64,000 nucleotides of DNA from NCBI RefSeq assembly GCF_900100765.1, contig NZ_FNFO01000001.1, positions 806,001 through 870,000 on the forward strand, given 5' to 3'. Below the pieces are notes generated by a model. That model searched no databases. It saw nothing but the letters and a program-made list of their open reading frames with translations, and was not told the DNA's origin. Below, piece after piece: positions 9,401 to 16,665 of this stretch. This stretch comes from Catalinimonas alkaloidigena. GTDB lineage: Bacteria > Bacteroidota > Bacteroidia > Cytophagales > Flexibacteraceae. The position numbers and the translations under genes were made by a program. The stretch's first letter is position 1, and each line of letters begins with the position of its first letter.

Positions 9401-9980
9401 GGCGAAACAGCGTTCCCAGGCCGTAGGCACCCCCTTCGCTGGCGGAGCCGTAGAAATAACCATCGTCGCCTACAATCAGGCTCCCGTGGGGGGTAAGGCC
9501 CTCTTCTGGCGTAAAGGTGCGTTGAACCGAGAAGCTGCCGTCGAACGTGATGCGGTAGAAGGCCGTTTTCGTCATGCCGTACAGTGCACCGTCCCCGCCC
9601 TCGGTCAGGCCGGTTGCTGCTTGCCCTTCTGCGGGCGCGAAGGCATGCAAAAGCGTCGGATCACCGGCTGCAGAGGTCCGAACGATGGTGCCCAGGTCGT
9701 CGTTCCCGCCCAGCGTGGTGACGCTGTAGAAGAGGTGGTTGCTGGCTTGAACGGGGCGATCTGCGGGGCGGGACCCCAGGTCGGGAAAAGCATATTCTAC
9801 CCGGAAATCAGAACCATCCGTGTTAGAGGAGAAGAGCGTGCCCGCCCCCTGACCTCCGTCGGTGGTGGTGCCGTAAAGACGGTCTTGCGCGTGCGCTGTG
9901 AGCGGAAGAAACGTACTGGCGAAGAGCACGCTCGTTCCGAAGATAGCCTTCGCCATCCAAGAGCTAGGAGAAAGAAACAT
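6444..9980 (-). CDS. Secreted GloVer-repeat protein with two carbohydrate-binding-like modules and T9SS type A tail
   Basis: Large 1178-aa exported protein. The signal peptide ends at LTAHAQ; a second ATG at 9956 is an alternative start. Residues about 30-770 are tandem units of the form YGMTxxGGxxxxGTLFRLxxDGSGFxKLHDF, the GloVer repeat, expected to form a beta-propeller-like surface. Residues about 785-930 and 942-1085 are two related beta-sandwich modules, each opening with EAECAE and containing SGRNSFWVRLNDGAWQRW, resembling carbohydrate-binding modules. The last 75 residues (VYPNPTRGRF ... SGVYLIK) are a type A T9SS sorting domain. It is therefore probably secreted by the type IX system and anchored or released at the cell surface. 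The two modules share an 86-bp identical DNA segment. A terminator follows at 6358-6394. Confidence 0.9.
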   Translation of the reverse strand: MFLSPSSWMAKAIFGTSVLFASTFLPLTAHAQDRLYGTTTDGGQGAGTLFSSNTDGSDFRVEYAFPDLGSRPADRPVQASNHLFYSVTTLGGNDDLGTIVRTSAAGDPTLLHAFAPAEGQAATGLTEGGDGALYGMTKTAFYRITFDGSFSVQRTFTPEEGLTPHGSLIVGDDGYFYGSASEGGAYGLGTLFRLRPDGSGFEKLHDMTADQGGRPVGSLFALDGYLYGAARGTGVNGSAASDGSVFRLKFDGTAFEVLHTLEAQLEQLPIGGLVQAANGYLYGVLDETSTFDHEYIIYKLLPDGTAYTTLASPSSIDNYSADVGQSIMKSLTPGPDGLLYGFIENLDAYDQGGEIAFFRLESNDTFTVLSNDAYPVFAPVGSLARGNDGYLYGLSDTYLYAGPVRVPGALFRISTSVAPPEEVHLLGAHNGANGDALTLTLVGEYLYGACREGGRAQGGTLFRFHLPTRTFEKLHEFTGASTHPGGKLAIVDDQLYGIVARGPARDLSSFGHAISLYHVDLDGSNFVEIQDVFELNDLTESTQVPWTGLIFGSDGSFYIPNGGLLDPVYGYPSSIVKASLAGSSAEEIATFSYDRETYVDSGELTAPEGFEPHELLEGSDGFLYALMNLGGENYDPEAFQQRNGTIVKVAKDGSLKQVLHSFNTTDGDGPVGGLIEGPGNTLYGMTRGGGTNHLGTVFSIKTDGSGFQKLYDFSATSGGAPVGSLSLGSDGYLYGMAREEGSYDYGTLFRLMTDGSGFQKLHDFTLAEGILPQGALVLTGDDATPDVTLAFEAECAEAGAHWLTSNSTMASNGAYAYGNASHFSPTNQPQDRLRFTVNTSTADAYTLTARVRAIGSGRNSFWVRLNDGAWQRWDLPVGNDYQWVELPFSGTTLASGLNTLDLEFREAYTQFDKLVVTNAAAPAGLGPEATNCNTPAPVAFSVYYEAECAEVGDSWVTSSSTLAAHDAYVYGPASHYAATGQAADRVRFRFDAPQADDYTLSARVRAIGSGRNSFWVRLNDGAWQRWDLPVGNDYQWVELPFSGSPLSKGSHTLDVEFRESYTQLDQIFITNTNEVPLGKGTSPSTCAPPSTRLSPDQRVAVGVYPNPTRGRFTLSAAEMDLSQAQIQVTTLEGRLLPQVPVKNQGAACEIDLSGQPSGVYLIKTITPDQTLTQKVVKY
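6856..6941 (-). repeat. Intragenic direct repeat, copy A
   Basis: 86 bases identical to 7315-7400, at an offset of 459 bases, lying in the second carbohydrate-binding-like module of the GloVer protein and encoding WVRLNDGAWQRWDLPVGN and neighbouring residues. Confidence 0.9.
7315..7400 (-). repeat. Intragenic direct repeat, copy B
   Basis: 86 bases identical to 6856-6941, in the first carbohydrate-binding-like module. Sequence outside this block diverges at many positions, including non-synonymous ones. Confidence 0.9.
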
Positions 9981-10568
9981 GGAAAGGAGTTATAGAAGTG
10001 AAACATAAAAAGCGCGGTTGGCCTTCGTTCGGTCCGTCAGGCGGTAGAATGAAGGATACTCGTGAAAAAATAGAAACGACTCGCTGGCCCGTAACGGACT
10101 GCAATCCCCTCGTGCCATTGCAGCGTTGCAGACCCCTGGTTTACAATATTTTAAAAAATATTGAAAGAGTTCTATTCTTATGGGGTACGGGGCCGTGCGG
10201 GTTTCGTTGCGTGCAGAACAGACCTCACTAGTATTAAGGGCAATTGCTTTGGGCAATACGGGTAATGTTATGTCATAAATAACTGATATTTAACTAGTTG
10301 TGATGGATTGAAAAAAGAATGAAAAACTCGAACATGGGAGGTAGGCAGACAACAGCGCCCCGCCGGGGAGGCGCGGCTCGGTCTTGCCCATTCAGAGGCG
10401 CTTCGAAGAATTCTCCGACAGGCTCCGTGCCAGCGGCGTGGCTGTTTCACGGTAGGGAAACCCAATGCAGCGGAAGGGGCGGGTGGGGAGCGTAACGAAC
10501 GTTGCGGTTCGTCTCAAAAAGTGACGGCGCATCAATGCCGTTGGTGTTGAGGAAATAGACCTTATAAA
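9981..10568. other. Long intergenic region without a gene
   Basis: I see no convincing gene here. It is the 5' region of the minus-strand GloVer gene and is more AT-rich than the surroundings around 10130-10330. It holds a perfect 20-bp palindrome at 10144-10163. No clear TAnnTTTG promoter could be fixed. Confidence 0.6.
10144..10163. promoter_or_regulatory. AT-rich perfect palindrome, possible operator
   Basis: CAATATTTT-AA-AAAATATTG is an inverted repeat with 9-bp arms in otherwise GC-rich DNA, about 165 bases upstream of the GloVer-gene start. It could be a regulator site; no regulator is identifiable. Confidence 0.4.
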
Positions 10569-10605
10569 ACTAAAAAGACCAGCACAAACGGCCAGCCTTT
10601 TTAGT
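10569..10605. terminator. Terminator-like inverted repeat after lipoprotein gene
   Basis: ACTAAAAAG at 10569-10577 pairs with CTTTTTAGT at 10597-10605 around a GC-richer loop (GGCTGGCC... on the minus strand). It lies 27 bases past the stop of the minus-strand lipoprotein gene. The A/T arms make it usable in both directions. Confidence 0.65.
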
Positions 10606-10631
10606 CACTTACTCTACTCAAGATTACACGA

Positions 10632-11090
10632 CTAGCTAGGTTTGATACCCCACGTTTCCGTGAACGTATAGTTGATGCCGTTGATGGTATGCACCCGTGT
10701 GTCGATGATTTTATCTTTTGTCAACTCCACCAGGGTAAAGCTGCTGCTGCCGACCGTCACGACCGTTTCCGTGCTGTTGAACGACCAGGTGGTTTGGGCG
10801 GTTTGCGGAGCGTTCGGATCACACTTGGAAGCCCCCTCGTTGAACTCGTAGACGCCGTTTTTACGGAAAATAGCGATGTCGTCTTTGTCGCATTCGTCCA
10901 TTTGCGCGTACCAGTTGGTGACCAGAGTGCCGTTGAGGGGCAGGGCCGGGTCGACCGTGACGGCGGTCAAAATCCACTGTTTTTCGCTAATCAATTCCGT
11001 ACGGTTGGCGGCGGCCGGATCGTCCTTCTTCTCGCAGGAGGCGAACAGGGCTATGCCTAAAAAAGCGCTTAAAGCAAAATTGATTTTCAT
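10632..11090 (-). CDS. Lipocalin-like lipoprotein
   Basis: Small 152-aa protein. The frame is open further upstream, but the ATG at 11090 begins exactly at a lipoprotein signal peptide (MKINFALSAFLGIALFASC, lipid-modified cysteine C19). The mature part (ISEKQWILTAVTVDPA, IFRKNGVYEFNEG, TTWSFNSTETVVTVG, FTLVELTKDKI) has the beta-strand pattern of the lipocalin-like small lipoproteins frequent in Bacteroidota. The ligand is unknown. A promoter box lies at 11125-11132 and a terminator at 10569-10605, so it is probably monocistronic. Confidence 0.8.
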   Translation of the reverse strand: MKINFALSAFLGIALFASCEKKDDPAAANRTELISEKQWILTAVTVDPALPLNGTLVTNWYAQMDECDKDDIAIFRKNGVYEFNEGASKCDPNAPQTAQTTWSFNSTETVVTVGSSSFTLVELTKDKIIDTRVHTINGINYTFTETWGIKPS

Positions 11091-11124
11091 GCGTGCTAAT
11101 GCGTTTGTTGCTGGTTTTGTAAAA

Positions 11125-11132
11125 CAAAGGTA
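11125..11132 (-). promoter_or_regulatory. Bacteroidota-type -7 box
   Basis: On the minus strand the sequence reads TACCTTTG, a full match to the TAnnTTTG consensus, 34 bases upstream of the lipoprotein ATG. The -33 element is not clear. Confidence 0.5.
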
Positions 11133-11219
11133 GCGGGTGGTGCTCCGCGCTTTGTTGTAAAAAAGCGACGCTTGCAAAAGCACTCAAACGGAACGGGGTT
11201 CCGTCCTCAAAACGAGGGT

Positions 11220-12092
11220 TTAGGCGCGGATGGTTTTGCCCCGGTTCACGCAATGGACCAGGTACTCTTCCAGCGGATGCGTGCCCCGACGTGGGGCAAT
11301 CAGGTCATGGCGCGATACGGCGACGTAGAAGGCGGCCGTGTCGTGCAGATTCCGGTTGGAAAAACGCAGCACCCACAGCAGCGGGCGTACGGCCCAGAAC
11401 GGAATGGAACGCGGCGGCTTGGCACCGGCGGCCAGGCTGATTTTCTGAATGATTTCCCGGCGGGTGTATACCGTATCGCCGCCGGCCTCAATCACCTTTT
11501 TGGTATCGGAGATGGCGTCGACACAGATGCGGGCCAGGTCGCCCTCCCAGATGGGATTGGTGCGTTGCCGGCCGTTGCCGAGGTACGCCAGCGGACGGTG
11601 CTGCGCCATGTCGAGCATTTCGCGGAATGCGGAAAACAGCGCGGGCGGTTTGATGATGGTGTAGGGCAGGCCCGACTTGCTGAGTTCGTCGGCAAAAGCC
11701 TGGTGCGCTTTGAAGTACCGAAGGTTGGGGAAGTGTTCGGCACCGAACGCCGATATGTAGATAAACTTCTGAACGGGAGCGGATTCCAGCGCCCGCAGCA
11801 AATGCAGGTTGCCCTGGTAATCGATGTCCCAGTAGCCCTTGGTTTCCGGCTGTTGAATCCCGACGGTGCGCCCGAGGGCCGAAATCACGACGTCCATCCC
11901 TTCGCCTACCTGCCGGAGTGTTTCCGGGCGCGTTACGTCCGCCACCACCACTTCGTCGGCATAGGGACTGACCAGCGGGGCCTTCTCGGGGGTGCGGATC
12001 AGGGCGCGAACGTAGTAGTTACGTTGCTTGAGTTCCTGCGCAATTTTAAGGCCTAAATGACCCGAAGCGCCAGCCAGAAGTACTTTTTTCAT
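11220..12092 (-). CDS. NAD(P)-binding atypical SDR oxidoreductase
   Basis: 290-aa cytosolic protein of the atypical short-chain dehydrogenase type (NmrA/NDUFA9-like). MKKVLLAGASGHLGLKIAQEL is the Rossmann GxxGxxG cofactor loop, VVVADVTRPETL the acidic strand that follows, and FIYISAFGAEHF and YTIIKPPALF the later core strands. It lacks the classical YxxxK catalytic pair in the usual context, as many atypical SDRs do. The start is set at the ATG at 12092, directly before the Rossmann strand, rather than 21 bases upstream. Substrate unknown. A TAGATTTG box lies 19 bases upstream. Confidence 0.88.
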   Translation of the reverse strand: MKKVLLAGASGHLGLKIAQELKQRNYYVRALIRTPEKAPLVSPYADEVVVADVTRPETLRQVGEGMDVVISALGRTVGIQQPETKGYWDIDYQGNLHLLRALESAPVQKFIYISAFGAEHFPNLRYFKAHQAFADELSKSGLPYTIIKPPALFSAFREMLDMAQHRPLAYLGNGRQRTNPIWEGDLARICVDAISDTKKVIEAGGDTVYTRREIIQKISLAAGAKPPRSIPFWAVRPLLWVLRFSNRNLHDTAAFYVAVSRHDLIAPRRGTHPLEEYLVHCVNRGKTIRA

Positions 12093-12110
12093 GAGGGTGA
12101 TGGACGTTGG

Positions 12111-12118
12111 CAAATCTA
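12111..12118 (-). promoter_or_regulatory. Possible -7 box for the SDR gene
   Basis: The minus strand reads TAGATTTG, matching TAnnTTTG, 19 bases upstream of the chosen ATG. No -33 partner is obvious. Confidence 0.35.
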
Positions 12119-12145
12119 CTCAGAAACCACGGGTTTGCGCCTATG

Positions 12146-12811
12146 TTACGGCGTGTCTTCGGGCGCGTGCCCGTATTTCTGCAACAACGCCTGGAGCGCG
12201 GTTTCGCTGGGCGGATCGGTCAGTTCCTGCACGTGACGGGTGATGCGCTCCGCGGGCCAGTGCCACCACTGCAGTGCCTGCAACAGCGCTATGAGTTCGG
12301 GCGCAAAGCGGGGGCGAATCAGGCGGGCCGGGTTACCCCCCACCAGACTGTAGGGAGGTACGTCGCGCGTCACAACCGCCCCGGCCGCCACGATGGACCC
12401 GTTGCCGATGGTGACGCCCGGCAGAATCAGGGCCCGGTAGCCGATCCAGACGTCGTGCCCGATGACGGTATCGCCTTTTGTAGGGTAGTTTTTGCCCGCC
12501 ATGGCGTGTTCCCAGCCGTGGCCGAACACCGCAAACGGATACGCCGAAACGGCCTCCGACAGGTGGTTGGCCCCGTTCATGATAAACTCTACGCCCGAGG
12601 CGATCATACAGAATTTTCCGATGCGTAGCGTATCGCCCGTAAACTCAAACCGGTAGCGGACGTGCTTCTCGAAGTTGGCGACCGTCTCGAAATCGTCGTA
12701 ATACGTATACTCGCCCACCTCGATCTGCGGGCTCTGGATCACGTTTTTCAGAAAACAGAGGCGGTCGTAGCCCGCCAGCGGAAAGGGTTGGTGAGGATCG
12801 GGTCCGTGCAT
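12146..12811 (-). CDS. Vat-family xenobiotic O-acetyltransferase
   Basis: 221-aa left-handed beta-helix acetyltransferase of the xenobiotic (CatB/Vat) class. The run GEYTYYDD, RIGKFCMIASGVEFIMNGANH, YPFAVFGHGWE, KGDTVIGHDVWIG and VGGNPARLIRPRF follows the Vat streptogramin A acetyltransferases closely through the whole chain. H83 in IMNGANH corresponds to the catalytic histidine of VatD. Hexapeptide repeats (VWIGYRALILPGVTIGNGSI) form the acetyl-CoA site. Family members acetylate group A streptogramins; whether this one does, or acts on a native hydroxyl substrate, cannot be told. Gene context is ordinary, with no mobile element. Confidence 0.9.
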   Translation of the reverse strand: MHGPDPHQPFPLAGYDRLCFLKNVIQSPQIEVGEYTYYDDFETVANFEKHVRYRFEFTGDTLRIGKFCMIASGVEFIMNGANHLSEAVSAYPFAVFGHGWEHAMAGKNYPTKGDTVIGHDVWIGYRALILPGVTIGNGSIVAAGAVVTRDVPPYSLVGGNPARLIRPRFAPELIALLQALQWWHWPAERITRHVQELTDPPSETALQALLQKYGHAPEDTP

Positions 12812-12921
12812 GAGGGAGCAGGGGATAGAGATGAACGTTCACAGGGCCGCGCCGACCTACTCGCCCCCGGCGTGCAACGGGCTACCCTGATAACGGCCCG
12901 CGCGGGTGCGTCTTCGGTTCG

Positions 12922-13296
12922 TTACAGCGTGTATTTGCTCAGCAGCAGGTAAACGTCGTTCACGTGCTTGTTTTTGCGGAATTCTTTCTGAATCGGTGCG
13001 GCCTCGCCACGAATCCAAATTTTCAATTCCGCATCCAGGTCCATCAGCCCCGTGCTTTCTTTGAAAAAACGGGTGATGCTGTGGTAAGGAATCGACTGGT
13101 ACGACACCTTCGAGCCGCTCAGGCCCTGCTTGTCGACCAGAATCAAACGCTTGTTGGTGAACACAAACAAGTCGCGCACCAGCCGAAAGGCTTTTTCCAG
13201 GTACTCGCCTTCGACCAGAATCGGGGTAAACTGCTGCGCAATTTTCTCCGGCGAAACTTCACTGGCGTGGCCCATCAGGCGATCGAAAATTCCCAT
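12922..13296 (-). CDS. Bacterial PH-domain protein
   Basis: 124-aa cytosolic protein whose central segment (VEGEYLEKAFRLVRDLFVFTNKRLILVDKQG and IPYHSITRFFKES) is the hallmark of the small bacterial PH domain (PF08000 type). The helix at the end (RKNKHVNDVYLLLSKYTL) closes the fold. Such proteins are common and mostly of unknown function. Start MGIFDRLMG is the usual family N-terminus. It stands alone between the acetyltransferase and a divergent gene. Confidence 0.88.
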   Translation of the reverse strand: MGIFDRLMGHASEVSPEKIAQQFTPILVEGEYLEKAFRLVRDLFVFTNKRLILVDKQGLSGSKVSYQSIPYHSITRFFKESTGLMDLDAELKIWIRGEAAPIQKEFRKNKHVNDVYLLLSKYTL

Positions 13297-13516
13297 GGCG
13301 TAACGACGTTAGAAGGGTGAGTCGGGCAAATGCGAATATACAAGGTTAGACCGGAACCGGAGTGCCTGACCGTGCCGCAGCAAAGCCGAGGCGTGCGCCG
13401 CCGCGTGCGGAAAATAGTTGTGTGCGACTGCCGCGCACGTGTGCCTTTTTTTTATCTTGTCTGACAACCGACCTTCCCCGACCACGGGTCCTTCTTCCGT
13501 GACCCGCTCGTCCATC

Positions 13517-14620
13517 ATGCCGTTAACCACCATGAATCACCACACCACAGGGGCTCCTCCGCCCTTCGCGCAGCGGATGGCCCGGCACCAGATCACCGAT
13601 CCGCACCACCAGGGCATGGTGGTGTCGATCTTTGAGTACCCGCAGGAGTGGCGTGCGCAAAGCCAGGTCCATTGGAATTTTCAGGACAGCGCGATGCCCG
13701 TCTGGGCCTATGCGTCGGCCAACCATCCTGCCAGCGGGGCTTCCTTTGAGTTTTTGCCCGTCGAAGCCTTTTACTGGCTGGAGCCCAATTACGGATTCGA
13801 GGCCGCAGGCCAGCGCAAATACGGCCTGACGTGCATGCCACCGATGCCGGCTGCCGATGCCATGACGCGGCTCATCGTCGCCAAATACCGCGGCAACCGG
13901 CCCAACCTCCGCATCCTCGGCGTGCAGCCCATGCCGCATCTGCCCCAGGTGTTGAACGACACGGCCCTTCTCCAGGCTCCGAGCGAAAGCGTCGGGGTAC
14001 GCCTCGACTACGAAGAAAACGGCCATGCATTTGAGGAGGAGTTTTATGGCGTGAAAACGCAGCAGCAGGCCGGGGGCGGCACGAGTGTGCAGATCAACTG
14101 GGGCTTTGCGCGCCTGTTCTGCTTCCGGGCCTTGCGCGGGCAACTGGACCCGATCCGGGCAACGTGCTGGCACATGGCGCGCTCCGTGCAGCACAATCCG
14201 CAGTGGCAGTCGCTGTTCAACCAGATCGTGCAACAACTCAATACACAGCACGGTGCCAAAATCGACGCGTGGCGGGCCAAGCTACAGAACGAAGTGAATT
14301 TCCAGGAACAACTGAAAGGCTATTACCAGGACCAGCGCGACCGGCAGAATGCCGACCTGGCCTGGAAGATGGAACTGGACCAACGTCGTCAGCAACCCGG
14401 CGCACCGGGCATGACCGAACAGGAACGCTGGCGCAACGAACTCGGCGGCGAAACTGCCTACCAGGACCCCAACAGCACACAGGGAAACTACATTTACCAC
14501 CGCAGTACCGACGCGGTCGTGTTTATGAACGAGCGGGGCGACGTTGTCGGGTCCGAAGATCCGAGCTTCGATCCCAATCCCGGCTCCACGCACACCTGGC
14601 GGCAACTGCGCAAAGCATAA
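13517..14620 (+). CDS. Unrecognised 367-aa protein
   Basis: I do not recognise this protein. It has no signal peptide or membrane segment. The N-terminal two thirds is a mixed fold rich in aromatic residues (PVWAYASANHPASGASFEFL, FYWLEPNYGFEAAGQRKYGL). Around residues 220-300 it is helical and polar (FNQIVQQLNTQHGAKIDAW, LKGYYQDQRDRQNADLAW) and possibly coiled coil. The tail (YIYHRSTDAVVFMNERGDVV) resembles a short beta hairpin. The frame is open upstream to 13418; I chose the ATG at 13517, with 13532 as an alternative. A terminator follows directly. Confidence 0.75.
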   Translation: MPLTTMNHHTTGAPPPFAQRMARHQITDPHHQGMVVSIFEYPQEWRAQSQVHWNFQDSAMPVWAYASANHPASGASFEFLPVEAFYWLEPNYGFEAAGQRKYGLTCMPPMPAADAMTRLIVAKYRGNRPNLRILGVQPMPHLPQVLNDTALLQAPSESVGVRLDYEENGHAFEEEFYGVKTQQQAGGGTSVQINWGFARLFCFRALRGQLDPIRATCWHMARSVQHNPQWQSLFNQIVQQLNTQHGAKIDAWRAKLQNEVNFQEQLKGYYQDQRDRQNADLAWKMELDQRRQQPGAPGMTEQERWRNELGGETAYQDPNSTQGNYIYHRSTDAVVFMNERGDVVGSEDPSFDPNPGSTHTWRQLRKA

Positions 14621-14642
14621 AATCGTGCAGGAATACCTCACG

Positions 14643-14679
14643 AAAAAGGGGAGGCTGCGCGGTGCAACCTCCCCTTTTT
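14643..14679. terminator. Bidirectional terminator
   Basis: AAAAAGGGGAGG at 14643-14654 pairs perfectly with CCTCCCCTTTTT at 14668-14679 across a 13-nt loop. It sits between the stop codons of two convergent genes and has a U-tract in both directions. Confidence 0.9.
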
Positions 14680-14680
14680 G

Positions 14681-15760
14681 TTAACTGAAGTACTTGAGTT
14701 TGAGACTGACCAGGCCTTCGAACGTTCGCCGGGCCAGGGCCGATTTCTTCAGGACAAAGTCGAAAATCAACTCCCAGTCGAGGAGGAAAATGATCAGAAT
14801 GCGATACGTCCCGAAGTCGAGCCCCATCAGCAGCCCGATGCCCGTATGCAGCATGTACGCCAGCACCAGCAGCGCGTTCTGGTACCATTTGCCCAGGATG
14901 ATGAAAAACAGGGCCAGTTCGGTCGAGACGGCCATGATCGACAGGAGCATCATCAGGAACGGATGATCGGACAAGTACAGCCCGACCTCGTTCCAGAAAT
15001 TACTGGTCTGGTAGTTACCGTACGTGTGGGCGTGCATCCCGAAGCCGTCCTTCCACTTGTGCTCTTCGGTAATGGTATTCTGCCCGTAGAAAAGCTGCCG
15101 GTCTTCGTTGGCGGCGCGGGGTTCTTCCGACAGGTAGTAGCCGAGGGTCTGTCCATCGAGCCATTTAAAACCCGTGTACCGGAATTTGGAAAGTCCAGCC
15201 GAAAGGTAAACGACCGCCAGCAGCAGCAGAATCAGGCGCTTTCCCCACAGCGACGCGTGCATGTCGGCAAAGTAGGTGAGCACATCGGTTTTCTGACGCA
15301 CGTCTTTCTTGAAGAAGTAAAGCAGCAGGCGGTCGACCGAAAAACTCAGTGAGCCGGGTGCAAAGGCCAGAATCAATAGGATCTGACTGATGGGGGCCAT
15401 TTCGTGATCGAAAAACCCGACGCTGTACAGAATCGCACTTACGTAAATAGAGCCCAATCCACTGAAAATCAGATTGAAACGCGTCAGAAACCCCACCGCC
15501 GCCATGAACAGCGACGCGGTTAGAAGCAGGTAGAAAATCTCGAACTGCGCGGCATTTTCGATGGAAGGGAAGGGCAGCAGGTGCGCAATGGGCGGCAGGT
15601 CGTACGTGCCGTCGGTCAACTCCAGGTTGAGCATGTTCCGCGAGCGGGCGTAGACCTGACGAACAATCCCGATGCACAGAAAGAAGCGGAGGATGCCTAG
15701 CGTATTGACGCGCGTTTCGCTGAAGAAGTAATTAGAGAGTCGTTCCTTCCAGGTATTCAT
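14681..15760 (-). CDS. HTTM-like multi-pass membrane protein
   Basis: 359-aa integral membrane protein with about six to eight hydrophobic segments, resembling the HTTM domain (homologous to the membrane part of vitamin K-dependent gamma-carboxylase). ETRVNTLGILRFFLCIGIVR is the typical first helix, and LAVVYLSAGLSKFRYTGFKW and WYQNALLVLAYMLHTGIGL match the later HTTM pattern. The stop is 2 bases from the bidirectional terminator. Its start overlaps the upstream gene by 29 bases, so the two are co-translated. Bacterial HTTM function is unknown. Confidence 0.75.
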   Translation of the reverse strand: MNTWKERLSNYFFSETRVNTLGILRFFLCIGIVRQVYARSRNMLNLELTDGTYDLPPIAHLLPFPSIENAAQFEIFYLLLTASLFMAAVGFLTRFNLIFSGLGSIYVSAILYSVGFFDHEMAPISQILLILAFAPGSLSFSVDRLLLYFFKKDVRQKTDVLTYFADMHASLWGKRLILLLLAVVYLSAGLSKFRYTGFKWLDGQTLGYYLSEEPRAANEDRQLFYGQNTITEEHKWKDGFGMHAHTYGNYQTSNFWNEVGLYLSDHPFLMMLLSIMAVSTELALFFIILGKWYQNALLVLAYMLHTGIGLLMGLDFGTYRILIIFLLDWELIFDFVLKKSALARRTFEGLVSLKLKYFS

Positions 15761-16292
15761 GGGCTTCCAGGTTGGGCGTGTAGGTGTGAGTGAATTTTTT
15801 AGCGTTGACGTCGTACGTACCCACCACCCGTTTTTCGACCGGATTGCGGGCTTCGTCCAGTCTCCAGACCTCCAGCCGAATCGACTTCAGGTCGTAGGTC
15901 GTGCTGGTGTCAGCGATCGGAAGCGCCTCGGTATAGGCCGTGAAGTAAGACGACAGGCGCTCTTCAAGCTTGGCCGGACTGTCGTTCGGGCGGCTGCCGA
16001 ACGGCGAGTAGTCGTAGCACGAACCGTATACTTTGGAGAAGAAGTACCGGCCCGAAGGCACCAGGTCACGTTTCCCGAGGTTTAACGGAAGGTCAACTTC
16101 GGCGGCGGCGGGCGTCTCGCCGATGTAACGGAACGCATAAAATTCGGTGCCGTCTCCGATGTAGTGCCCGAACATGGGGGCGCAGGTAAAGGGGTAGCTC
16201 TCCAGCCCCGTGACCACCACAAACAGATTGGGAAGCAGGAAAAGAACAATCACCAGGATGGCATAGCGCTTTTTTCCTTTTTTGGAAATCAT
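15732..16292 (-). CDS. Membrane-anchored protein paired with the HTTM-like gene
   Basis: 186-aa protein with one N-terminal membrane segment (YAILVIVLFLLPNLFVVVTG) followed by an extracytoplasmic domain. SYPFTCAPMFGHYIGDGTEF and KVYGSCYDYSPFG contain the only two cysteines outside the membrane segment. I do not recognise a named domain. The 29-base overlap with the downstream HTTM-like gene points to a two-gene operon and a physical or functional partnership. Confidence 0.75.
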   Translation of the reverse strand: MISKKGKKRYAILVIVLFLLPNLFVVVTGLESYPFTCAPMFGHYIGDGTEFYAFRYIGETPAAAEVDLPLNLGKRDLVPSGRYFFSKVYGSCYDYSPFGSRPNDSPAKLEERLSSYFTAYTEALPIADTSTTYDLKSIRLEVWRLDEARNPVEKRVVGTYDVNAKKFTHTYTPNLEAHEYLEGTTL

Positions 16293-16420
16293 AGGTGTTG
16301 CCGGTTAATGGGTTGATGTTGAGTTGGATACAGATGCCTGAAAAGAGGAGTGATCGCTGAAAAGATTAGGTTCTGACGGTCCACTTTACGGGCACAGGGC
16401 CTCTAGGAATGTACAATATA

Positions 16421-16428
16421 CAAAATTA
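16421..16428 (-). promoter_or_regulatory. Possible -7 box for the HTTM operon
   Basis: The minus strand reads TAATTTTG in an AT-rich patch (TTTTGTATATTGTACATT) about 130 bases upstream of the operon start. It matches TAnnTTTG; the -33 box is unclear. Confidence 0.35.
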
Positions 16429-16516
16429 GGTTATGCAAGCCAGGCACCGCCACGGTTTCTACGCCGGTGCTTGCGAGTGCGAATCTACCAACCCGTTTCC
16501 GATTGCGCATGATAAG

Positions 16517-16583
16517 GCGCCCGATAACCGCTAACTATTCGCCGAAGTGATGTTACAGCGATAGGCTAGCGGTTATCGGGCGC
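16517..16583. repeat. 67-nt long hairpin between operons
   Basis: The 17-base arm at 16517-16533 (GCGCCCGATAACCGCTA) is perfectly complementary to 16567-16583. An inner stem, CTATtCG against CGATAG, extends it further. There is no strong U-tract; plus-strand TTT follows at 16584. It may be the terminator of the permease gene ending at 16652, or a dispersed palindromic element. The rest of 16293-16651 holds no gene. Confidence 0.75.
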
Positions 16584-16612
16584 TTTGAGGATCAATTCTT
16601 TCGCGGGGCAAA

Positions 16613-16665
16613 CTTCCCCGCCCTTCGCGCCAAGCGCGCTACTCTATGCGCTTATTCACTCCTGA
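16613..16665. repeat. Member of GC-rich/TTATTCACT intergenic repeat family (short copy)
   Basis: The stretch around CGCCCTTCGCGCCAAGCGCG followed by CTATGCGCTTATTCACT resembles the other copies listed here and, like them, abuts a permease stop codon. Weak copy. Confidence 0.4.
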
